This document shows, piece after piece, positions 1-5,399 of a DNA stretch of 5,399 bases. This DNA comes from Methanobacteriota archaeon (lineage in GTDB: Archaea > Thermoplasmatota > Poseidoniia > Poseidoniales > Poseidoniaceae), in NCBI GenBank assembly GCA_029979405.1, contig JAPOHM010000107.1:1-5399 (forward strand). Reading direction: 5' to 3'. Every line of letters starts with the position of its first letter. Within the stretch, counting starts at the first letter, position 1. The translations under genes were made by a program, and so were the position numbers. Below the pieces are notes generated by a model that was not told the DNA's origin, made no database searches, and saw nothing but the letters and a program-made list of their open reading frames with translations.

Positions 1-7
1 AAAACGA

Positions 8-14
8 AAGGGTG
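8..14 (+). promoter_or_regulatory. Ribosome binding site supporting the ATG at 20
   Basis: AAGGGTG lies 5 nt before the ATG. The spacing matches the other three + strand genes, which favours a true start here over an internal Met of a longer protein. The match is weaker than for the downstream genes. Confidence 0.45.
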
Positions 15-19
15 CGAAA

Positions 20-310
20 ATGCTTCCGATTTACATCTCAAAATGGAAGTCTGAATGTGATATTATATGGGAAAAGCCAGTTGATTTTAGTATGCCTCTG
101 AGTAAGCAAGAAGAAGAAGAAATGATTGTTTTCTTCAGCCAATTTTCCGGTCCATCGAAACAATCGGCTGTACCTGAAAATCAACAAGAAAGTACGGAAG
201 AATCTGTCAGAGACGATGTCGAGGAAGATTGGGCAGATGATAGCGATTTCTTCGAGGAAGATGCATTAAATCTGATGTATTCTCCAAGCGATGACGCAGA
301 AAATGATTGA
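20..310 (+). CDS. Small, strongly acidic protein of unknown function (first visible gene of the operon)
   Basis: I do not recognise this 96-residue protein. Residues 1-45 look foldable, with aromatic and hydrophobic residues (start MLPIYISKWKSE, then a Glu-rich run followed by IVFFSQF). Residues 46-96 are low-complexity and very acidic, ending SDDAEND. By hand count the whole protein has 27 Asp/Glu against 6 Lys/Arg. No signal peptide or membrane segment is visible. The ATG at 20 is chosen because an AAGGGTG sequence ends 5 nt before it, the same spacing as in the three genes downstream. However, the frame is open back to base 1, so this could be the C-terminal end of a longer gene. The stop lies 10 bp before the next start, so it is probably co-transcribed. 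The acidic tail could be an interaction segment or a DNA mimic; that is inference only. Confidence 0.72.
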   Translation: MLPIYISKWKSECDIIWEKPVDFSMPLSKQEEEEMIVFFSQFSGPSKQSAVPENQQESTEESVRDDVEEDWADDSDFFEEDALNLMYSPSDDAEND

Positions 311-315
311 GGTGA
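309..315 (+). promoter_or_regulatory. Ribosome binding site that fixes the TTG start at 321
   Basis: GAGGTGA is a near-complete complement of the 16S rRNA 3' end and lies 5 nt before TTG 321-323. It overlaps the stop codon of the upstream gene, which suggests translational coupling. The upstream in-frame ATGs at 291 and 303 have no comparable sequence before them. Confidence 0.8.
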
Positions 316-320
316 ATAAA

Positions 321-1187
321 TTGTCTTGGACATTAGAACCGGTTGCTACGGAACTCCCTTTAGATGAAAATAACTCAATTACAATCCATCCGGGAGATGA
401 TTATCCTCCAGGATATACTGGTTCCAAATTTACAATTCGTCGTATTCAAAATAAATATCAATTATCCGTGAAAAGTTATACTGGAAATTACGTTGATGCT
501 AAGACTTTGCCAAAAAATCTCCTATCTACAATCATTCGCCTGAAAGGAAATTATTCTGGCTCATTGAGGATACGATGGAATGGCGATACAATCTTAGCTC
601 CACAAAACTCGGGAGCCGAGATGTACATTGGAAAAATGACCTATGGAGATGATGCTGGTAAGTTGTTTCCCGGGCTTGATTTAGATAAAGAAAAACATGG
701 CAGAATGGCGGTCTATACAGGTCCGCAATCAGGCCTAGATGTAGGAGAAAAATGGAGTGTCCCGGCATTCAAATCTGGCGATCGCCCCAAATTAATTCGA
801 AGAATTTTGAGACCAAAAGATCGAATAAAGACAATCACTGAACACTTCAAACTCACAGACTTTATTGTAAAGCAACTTAATCCCGGAGGGAAGCGTCTTT
901 ATGTGACAAATTTTGGCCATATTGTCACGCCAGTACATAATGTAGAATTGCGTGCAAATCACATAGATTTACTTCAGACTATTGAAAATTTCAATTCTGA
1001 TGGATTATACAACGCTTCAAGATTTACTTACCAAAAGGCTGAGAGATCCTTCAAAGAAAGTGGGACACCGTGGGTGATGGCATTAATTGGCCATATAGAT
1101 GACTTCGACGGACTTGGTCCACAATTCGATTTATCAACAATCCCTGATAATCGATTGAATGAAGATGATGATCTCGAAGACATGTAA
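321..1187 (+). CDS. Uncharacterised protein, first of two tandem paralogs (TTG start)
   Basis: This 288-residue soluble protein belongs to no family I can name. It is a divergent paralog of the next gene. Both start Met-Ser-Trp and share, in the same order: a predicted helix then a hairpin with RIRWNGD (83-89) followed by YIG (102-104); a GPQ-x5-GE[K/R]W[S/T][V/I]P motif (134-148); a second helix plus hairpin RLYVTNFGHIVTPV (192-205); and a GHIDD near the end (257-261). The C-terminus is acidic (NEDDDLEDM). No catalytic motif, membrane segment or signal peptide is visible. The TTG at 321 is preferred over ATG 291 because of the GAGGTGA sequence 5 nt upstream and because it aligns the N-terminus with that of the paralog. 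By context it probably works with the downstream helicase, perhaps as a DNA- or protein-binding subunit; that role is inferred. Confidence 0.92.
   Translation: MSWTLEPVATELPLDENNSITIHPGDDYPPGYTGSKFTIRRIQNKYQLSVKSYTGNYVDAKTLPKNLLSTIIRLKGNYSGSLRIRWNGDTILAPQNSGAEMYIGKMTYGDDAGKLFPGLDLDKEKHGRMAVYTGPQSGLDVGEKWSVPAFKSGDRPKLIRRILRPKDRIKTITEHFKLTDFIVKQLNPGGKRLYVTNFGHIVTPVHNVELRANHIDLLQTIENFNSDGLYNASRFTYQKAERSFKESGTPWVMALIGHIDDFDGLGPQFDLSTIPDNRLNEDDDLEDM
561..638 (+). other. First copy of the shared beta-hairpin module (paralog 1)
   Basis: Residues 81-106 carry SLRIRWNGD, then a short loop and MYIGKM. A predicted helix containing LLSTIIRL precedes it. It matches the equivalent segment of the second paralog (1422-1496) and resembles the C-terminal end of the helicase (5044-5121). 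Recognised by eye, not by a profile search. Confidence 0.6.
891..968 (+). other. Second copy of the shared beta-hairpin module (paralog 1)
   Basis: Residues 191-216 read KRLYVTNFGHIVTPV followed by a loop and the start of a helix. The preceding segment (TEHFKLTDFIVKQL) looks helical. This gives the same helix, strand, Gly turn, strand pattern as the first copy and matches 1767-1844 in the second paralog. An internal duplication is plausible but not proven. Confidence 0.5.
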
Positions 1188-1200
1188 TCTTGAGTCGAAT

Positions 1201-1206
1201 GAGGAG
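1201..1206 (+). promoter_or_regulatory. Ribosome binding site for the TTG start at 1212
   Basis: GAGGAG lies 5 nt before TTG 1212-1214. No in-frame ATG near this point would give a comparable N-terminus, so this site decides the start. Confidence 0.75.
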
Positions 1207-1211
1207 TTACA

Positions 1212-2051
1212 TTGTCTTGGAAACTGATTAGAAAAGAAAGTGCTCACGGAGAAGTTCCGGGGCAGCAATCTAAAATTGGGTTCCGTGGAACTAGGTTTTC
1301 CCTGAGTAAAACAAATAGACTATACATAACTGATTATGATAGAGAAATTTGTTTTGCAGACAATCCAGATATTATCTCATTTTGTAACGATTTGAGAAAT
1401 GTTCTTGGCCCTAATTGGAAAAATGCTAGAATTAGAATAAGAGCAAATGGGGATGTGTATGCAAGTGGAAATAATGCATTGTATATAGGAAATGTAGAGA
1501 TGGGGGGCAAAGAAATCTTTTCTGGGTATCTAACCTTGAAGCAATCATATGATTTGTCTTCCAAAATTCCCCAACTCTACGCAGGGCCACAAACACATGG
1601 CCACCCCGGTGAACGATGGACAATTCCTCCTGATAATTTCGCTATTGACAAAGATAAGTTGGGTAACGTTGGAAATAAAATCAAGAAGGGGGATTGGATT
1701 TGGTCTAAATCGGATCACAAAAATTTCATTTCAAAAATAAGAAGTATCCTCAGTTTAAACTCGGGATTTATTCGATTTTACATAACTTGTGATGGATTAA
1801 TTGTCTCCCCCATTCCAAACAATCATTGGGAATTCTATGGCATCGATTTTGTTAATCAGATTCATCATTTGATGAAAATATCTCCAGCGGCAGCGAGATC
1901 GATTCAGAAACGTCTAGAATTATCTAAAGACGATAACTTGAACGCTCATCATCTGTTATTCGTTCTAGGGCATATTGATGATTTAATGGGTGGTAAGTTA
2001 CCGGAGCCTGATGAGGATGACCCAAGAACGAAAGGGGTCGATGAGAAATAA
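1212..2051 (+). CDS. Uncharacterised protein, second of two tandem paralogs (TTG start)
   Basis: This 279-residue soluble protein is a divergent paralog of the gene just upstream, and I do not recognise the family. Shared elements are the Met-Ser-Trp start; ARIRIRANGD (72-81) followed by LYIGNV (90-95); GPQ-x5-GERWTIP (125-139); RFYITCDGLIVSPI (188-201); and LGHIDDL (252-258). Between these landmarks similarity is low, so the duplication is old and the two copies have probably specialised, for example as two different subunits of one complex. The C-terminus is short and charged (EPDEDDPRTKGVDEK). No nuclease, methylase or nucleotide-binding motif is seen. The gene is 24 bp downstream of the first paralog and 16 bp upstream of the helicase, which places it within one operon. 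The TTG start is set by GAGGAG 5 nt upstream. Confidence 0.94.
   Translation: MSWKLIRKESAHGEVPGQQSKIGFRGTRFSLSKTNRLYITDYDREICFADNPDIISFCNDLRNVLGPNWKNARIRIRANGDVYASGNNALYIGNVEMGGKEIFSGYLTLKQSYDLSSKIPQLYAGPQTHGHPGERWTIPPDNFAIDKDKLGNVGNKIKKGDWIWSKSDHKNFISKIRSILSLNSGFIRFYITCDGLIVSPIPNNHWEFYGIDFVNQIHHLMKISPAAARSIQKRLELSKDDNLNAHHLLFVLGHIDDLMGGKLPEPDEDDPRTKGVDEK
1422..1496 (+). other. First copy of the shared beta-hairpin module (paralog 2)
   Basis: Residues 71-95 contain ARIRIRANGD, then a loop and LYIGNV, preceded by a probable helix (IISFCNDLRNVL). This is the clearest counterpart of 561-638, and its core resembles HIHIIPNGH in the helicase. Confidence 0.6.
1767..1844 (+). other. Second copy of the shared beta-hairpin module (paralog 2)
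   Basis: Residues 186-211 contain IRFYITCDGLIVSPI and then WEFYGI. A probable helix precedes it (NFISKIRSILSL). It is the counterpart of 891-968 in the first paralog. Confidence 0.5.
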
Positions 2052-2055
2052 TACT

Positions 2056-2062
2056 GGGGTGG
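2056..2062 (+). promoter_or_regulatory. Ribosome binding site for the GTG start of the helicase
   Basis: GGGGTGG lies 5 nt before GTG 2068-2070, the same spacing as in the other genes. A closer ATG at 2064 is in another frame that stops at 2121-2123 after 19 codons, so GTG is the right start. Confidence 0.75.
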
Positions 2063-2067
2063 AATGA

Positions 2068-5000
2068 GTGCCGAGAGCTGCGAATCGTCTGTCCCCACTC
2101 CCTGTCTTCAATCCGCCGGATGAGGACCAATTTGAGGAGTATCTGGAAGTCGTTCAAGGTGCCAACGAGGCAGGGTTCCATACGCTTGATGAAATTGCTG
2201 AGTATTGCTTGACTTCCAATATTACAATGGCCAACGGAAATAATTACCAAAAAAGCAACTACCGGGCAGTTTTAGGAAATTTGGGGCGGCTTGGATTTAT
2301 CGTTGAAGATGATGGGCAGGCACAATTGAGAGATATCTGCAAGCAATACGTGAATGGTGAATTTAAACCATCATCCTCAGAGAAAGGTGGAGAGCAATTG
2401 CCTCTGTTTGGCATTCTTTTCTTAGAGTGCATGCAAGGAATGGGGATAGAGAATATTGACCCATACATTGTCGACCAACTTGCATATTATTTTGACACGA
2501 TTCGAAAAGAAGATGCCACAGTCCAATGGTCCAATAGCGACATACTTGCAAAGACTGCAGAGAAATGGCCTCCTAAATCGGGTGAGAAACCTGTGGATGT
2601 AAATCCAATCCACGGATTCACATACTTGGATATGACCAAGGAAGGATACAGTCGAATTGCACAAGAAACACTCAAACTTCTTGGCGTCATTGGAGTCATT
2701 GAAAAGTCCGGAAATGCTTGGCAATTAAAGGTAGATGAAGATGGACAAGAATATGTGCGCAAACGATTGCGAAATCTTCGATTCCAAAAGAACCTTGAAG
2801 ATATTATCCGTGAAATCGGATCTAATCATGAATATCTTGTTGGAGATCAAAAGAAACTATTCTTTCGAGCAGTGGGTCGTTACATCACCTATCGCTATTG
2901 TGGAGCAATTGGTTCCCAAAAGGGATTGATGATTGATGTATGGACCCAATTAGAGCGTCTCCGAAAAAAATTAGTGAAGGAATATTCTTCTCAAGTTAAG
3001 GGTGCCAGAACAGGAACTGATTTGCTACCTCTAATCGGCCTAATGAAAGCCGTTTACATAAATCCAAAGACACTTGGGTTAACTGAAGGGGTTGGAAGAA
3101 TCGCGGAAAAATTGGAGGGATTTGATGACAAAAAACATTTGATTCAATCATTACAATCGATGAGCCTCCATGAAATAAGTAATTTTGAGCGTGAAGATAT
3201 TTCTCCTGATGAGGTTGCCGATTTACTCCGTTCAAGGGGAACTAGCAAAAGATTTAGTCGCTTGACTTTGAATAAATTGCAGCATCAAGATGGGATGTTC
3301 CAACTATCTTCGACACTCAAACCCTATCAATGGCAAGAAGAATGTGTAAGCAAATGGGTTGAGGGTAGTCTGGATTCAGATCACCAACCATTCACCGGAA
3401 TAGCAAGTGCGGTAACAGGTACGGGTAAGACTGTGATGGCATTGATGGCCGCCGGAGCATTCGCAAATGACCATCCTGACGCCGTATTCAGTGTTGTAGT
3501 TCCAACCAAAGTACTGATGTACCAATGGGCAGAAGCAGCCGCAAAATTCTTGGGTCTTGGGGCTGATGAAATTGGATTTGTTGGAGATGGTTTTTCTGAT
3601 TCATTTTCAGAAGGGCGCCGTTTTATAATCTGGATTGTGCCTTCCGCAGTCAAAGAGAGCCGTCTTACAAAAGAAGTTGATTCTCTTTCACCTCATACTG
3701 CTCATATGTTGATCGCAGATGAATGTCACGAGTATGGAGGAGAGAAGTACAGATTATTCCTTGAATGTCGGGCGGAAGGTCGGTTAGGCATATCCGCTAC
3801 TCCTCCTGATGAAACCCCTACTGGTAAACAGCACCCGGTATTGAATACGATGGGTAAAGAATTCCATCGTCTAGGATACAAACAAGCATATGCCGATGGT
3901 CTGATTGCAGGATTCAAAATTCGCTATTTGGGAATAGATTTAGACCATGGTGAGAGGATTCGTTATAATCGATATTCTGATGATATTCGTCGACTTTCTC
4001 GAGAGCTCGAGGAAATTTATGGCCCCCAATTAGAGGGAGGGAACCTATTTGTTCGGATTATGGCTATTGTTGCGTCGGGCGAAGGGAACGCAACAGCTGC
4101 TCAATACCTCAAGGCAGTGAAGAAAAGAAAAGAGGTGGTCAGGGGGGCAACGCACAGAGATACTGCAACCTATGCTGTAATGAACCACATGCTGGCTAAA
4201 GAAGACGATGAGTTCACGATGATCTGGTTTCATGAACAGATCGATGAAACAAAACGTTTAGTCAATCAGGAGCAGGGTGGGAGACTAAGTAAATTCATTA
4301 GAATAGAGTCAGACAAGGGTGATGATGCTGATCAGTCTCAGATTCTTGCTTGGGAGATTGAACAAAAACGCTTAGAGTTGATGCAAAAATGGTTCATCGC
4401 TGATTCAGAAATTAGACCAGGGATGTATCACTCAAAATGGCCAAACCCGTGGGGACAATGGATGATTGACTGGTTTAAAAATGGTCATCTCAATGTGATG
4501 TTGTCGGCACGTGCACTTGCTCAAGGGTTCGATTTACCTGGTGCGGACCACGGGCTGATCCGTACATCAACATCTAATGTTAGATTACGAATTCAGACAA
4601 TTGGCCGAATGATTCGAAAGAAGAAAAAAGGTAATGAAGCGGAAATCTGGATTATTTATGTGAAGGATACTACGGATGAGAGAATTTTCGAAAAGCATGA
4701 CTGGGAGGATGAACTTCCAGATATTGAAGATGTGCAAACTGCTTGGGAGTTGAATGATTTTGGTGGAGATTTGGCAGTGGCGAAGCCCTATCAAGTAGGT
4801 GGCGTTGAAGCACTTCCACAACCCAATCGAGAGCTCACAGAGGAGGAATTGAACAGTTTGACATTGAAAGAATATCAAATCGGTGATGATTATGACAAGC
4901 GCGCCCTCTACTCTGCAACGCATGTCATTACAGTCACTGAGGAAGGAGGGATGACTGTGATTGACGGTGGCGCTCCCTTTGATTTTGAATTTGAGTCCCT

Positions 5001-5211
5001 CAATGATTCTGCTGAATGGTTGCATGAAAATCGGAATGGCCGGGGCCATATACATATCATTCCAAATGGACATGCAATAGGTAGAACGATGGCTGGACGT
5101 GTTGTCTATCTTACAGATGTTAAGTCAGATGAAATCGAGGCGGCAATACATTACTCGATTGAAAAAGGAGATAGTTTTGATGACTTTATGTCCGGATTCA
5201 ATCTTGACTAG
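2068..5211 (+). CDS. SF2 DEAD/DEAH-type helicase/translocase with long N- and C-terminal extensions
   Basis: This 1047-residue protein is an ATP-dependent DNA translocase of the XPB/SSL2-like (COG1061) type. Visible motifs are: a Q-like motif LKPYQWQ (417-423), Walker A TGTGKT (450-455), Ia VPTKVLMYQW (478-487), II DECH (551-554), III SAT (576-578), V GFDLP (820-824) and VI QTIGRMIR (843-850). All key ATPase residues are present, so it should be active. The helical stretch between the two RecA lobes (about 630-715) is usual for this group. Residues 1-235 contain two winged-helix-like segments (about 39-97 and 151-234) that probably bind DNA or partners; 236-400 is mostly helical and unassigned. 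Residues about 905-1047 form an extra domain whose end resembles the hairpin module of the two upstream proteins. No nuclease motif is seen. The gene starts at GTG 16 bp after the previous stop and ends 14 bp inside the convergent gene. Confidence 0.97.
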   Translation: MPRAANRLSPLPVFNPPDEDQFEEYLEVVQGANEAGFHTLDEIAEYCLTSNITMANGNNYQKSNYRAVLGNLGRLGFIVEDDGQAQLRDICKQYVNGEFKPSSSEKGGEQLPLFGILFLECMQGMGIENIDPYIVDQLAYYFDTIRKEDATVQWSNSDILAKTAEKWPPKSGEKPVDVNPIHGFTYLDMTKEGYSRIAQETLKLLGVIGVIEKSGNAWQLKVDEDGQEYVRKRLRNLRFQKNLEDIIREIGSNHEYLVGDQKKLFFRAVGRYITYRYCGAIGSQKGLMIDVWTQLERLRKKLVKEYSSQVKGARTGTDLLPLIGLMKAVYINPKTLGLTEGVGRIAEKLEGFDDKKHLIQSLQSMSLHEISNFEREDISPDEVADLLRSRGTSKRFSRLTLNKLQHQDGMFQLSSTLKPYQWQEECVSKWVEGSLDSDHQPFTGIASAVTGTGKTVMALMAAGAFANDHPDAVFSVVVPTKVLMYQWAEAAAKFLGLGADEIGFVGDGFSDSFSEGRRFIIWIVPSAVKESRLTKEVDSLSPHTAHMLIADECHEYGGEKYRLFLECRAEGRLGISATPPDETPTGKQHPVLNTMGKEFHRLGYKQAYADGLIAGFKIRYLGIDLDHGERIRYNRYSDDIRRLSRELEEIYGPQLEGGNLFVRIMAIVASGEGNATAAQYLKAVKKRKEVVRGATHRDTATYAVMNHMLAKEDDEFTMIWFHEQIDETKRLVNQEQGGRLSKFIRIESDKGDDADQSQILAWEIEQKRLELMQKWFIADSEIRPGMYHSKWPNPWGQWMIDWFKNGHLNVMLSARALAQGFDLPGADHGLIRTSTSNVRLRIQTIGRMIRKKKKGNEAEIWIIYVKDTTDERIFEKHDWEDELPDIEDVQTAWELNDFGGDLAVAKPYQVGGVEALPQPNRELTEEELNSLTLKEYQIGDDYDKRALYSATHVITVTEEGGMTVIDGGAPFDFEFESLNDSAEWLHENRNGRGHIHIIPNGHAIGRTMAGRVVYLTDVKSDEIEAAIHYSIEKGDSFDDFMSGFNLD
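5044..5121 (+). other. Hairpin module at the helicase C-terminus resembling that of the paralogs
   Basis: Residues 993-1018 read GHIHIIPNGHAIGR, then a short loop and VVYLTDV. The preceding SAEWLHENRN looks helical. The order (helix, strand, Asn-Gly turn, strand, Tyr-Ile/Leu) is that of residues 71-95 of the gene at 1212-2051. The similarity is short and was found by eye. Confidence 0.45.
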
Positions 5212-5399
5212 TGGGTAAATGATTGCCACAGTGTCCAATTAGAAAACGCTCTTTTTTCTTATCAAATATGAAGTGAATTCTGAGGCATCTGTCATTTGCC
5301 ATGTTCTTTCCAATTTTTATATGCGGCTCCATGACATATTCTTGACCATCGACCACGAACGTCCTAGATTTACTGTGCTTTTCCATCGTACTCTTCGAT
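5198..5399 (-). CDS. C-terminal part of a convergent uncharacterised protein (runs off the window)
   Basis: At least 62 residues are readable from the Met codon at 5386-5384 to the TGA at 5200-5198. The frame stays open to the window edge, and no strong SD precedes that Met, so I take the gene as partial. The visible part reads like a real protein: FVVDGQEYVMEPHIKIGK, then LRIHFIFD (35-42 from that Met) and RFLIGHCGNHLPT (47-59). The strand-turn-strand-GH-x-G-x-HL ending looks like one I associate, from memory only, with the C-termini of small uncharacterised proteins in accessory regions. The function is unknown. The gene ends 14 bp inside the helicase gene, tail to tail, so it belongs to a different transcript. 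Confidence 0.68.
   Translation of the reverse strand, partial: SKSTMEKHSKSRTFVVDGQEYVMEPHIKIGKNMANDRCLRIHFIFDKKKERFLIGHCGNHLPTSQD
5252..5260 (+). terminator. Possible oligo-T transcription stop for the operon
   Basis: TTTTTTCTT lies about 40 nt after the helicase stop codon, with no obvious hairpin before it. If the host is an archaeon, such T-runs can end transcription on their own. The same bases encode Lys-Lys-Lys-Glu on the - strand, so the run may be only a coding effect. Confidence 0.2.

Noticed and set aside
1..54. End of an upstream gene in frame 1 (stop at 52-54) overlapping the first gene
   Set aside because: Only 17 codons are visible and other frames are equally open at the edge, so it cannot be supported.
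291..320. Longer version of the first paralog starting at ATG 291 (or ATG 303)
   Set aside because: No SD precedes these codons, they overlap the upstream gene, and the paralog downstream starts at the equivalent Ser-Trp with a TTG.
2064..2123. ATG at 2064 as an alternative helicase start
   Set aside because: It is in a different frame that stops after 19 codons.
1924..2250. 108-residue open frame on the - strand spanning the junction of the second paralog and the helicase
   Set aside because: It is antisense to two well-supported genes and its translation resembles no protein domain.
2735..2929. 64-residue open frame on the + strand inside the helicase
   Set aside because: It lies out of frame within a continuous 1047-codon gene and has no SD or recognisable content.
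4585..5073. 162-residue open frame on the - strand
   Set aside because: It lies fully antisense to the helicase motif VI and C-terminal region, has a low-complexity Ile/Leu/Cys-rich translation and shows no recognisable motif. It is a shadow of the real gene.
5384..5386. Met codon taken as the true start of the - strand gene
   Set aside because: Only a weak GAAGAG precedes it and the frame stays open to the window edge, so the gene is treated as partial.
1..5399. CRISPR array, tRNA, rRNA, insertion sequence ends or attachment sites
   Set aside because: No regularly spaced direct repeats, terminal inverted repeats or RNA gene signatures were seen, and the window is almost entirely protein-coding.

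Overview
The window is fully coding. It reads as a compact four-gene operon on the + strand, met at its 3' end by a convergent gene on the - strand that runs off the window. Base composition is moderately AT-rich (judged by eye). The four + strand genes start with ATG, TTG, TTG and GTG. Each has a purine-rich Shine-Dalgarno (SD) sequence, three of them containing GGTG, placed exactly 5 nt before the start codon. The proteins have acidic tails. This fits a prokaryote that depends strongly on SD sequences. Together with the acidity I lean to an archaeon, possibly a marine euryarchaeote, but nothing here is diagnostic and a bacterium is not excluded.

Layout: (1) 20-310, a small and very acidic protein of unknown function. 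(2) 321-1187 and (3) 1212-2051, two tandem genes for distantly related paralogous proteins of about 280 residues; both begin Met-Ser-Trp and share several motifs, and I do not recognise the family. (4) 2068-5211, a 1047-residue superfamily 2 (SF2) DEAD/DEAH-type helicase/translocase related to the XPB/SSL2 (COG1061) group. It has about 400 extra N-terminal residues with winged-helix-like segments and about 140 extra C-terminal residues. (5) 5198-5399, the C-terminal part of a convergent gene whose 3' end overlaps the helicase gene by 14 bp. There is no gene-free stretch longer than 24 bp, and I see no RNA genes, CRISPR array, insertion sequence or integrase.

Intergenic gaps of 10, 24 and 16 bp indicate one transcript and probably one multi-protein system. 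The most interesting signal is a helix plus beta-hairpin motif, with a core like hydrophobic-Arg/His-hydrophobic-x-x-Asn-Gly-Asp/His. It appears twice in each paralog and once more near the C-terminus of the helicase, which suggests a shared origin or a common structural role. An ATP-dependent DNA translocase with DNA-reading N-terminal domains, encoded with two paralogous accessory proteins and an acidic small protein, looks like an uncharacterised genome-defence system. That functional reading is inference. No nuclease, methyltransferase or other effector is visible here, so the operon may continue upstream of base 1.
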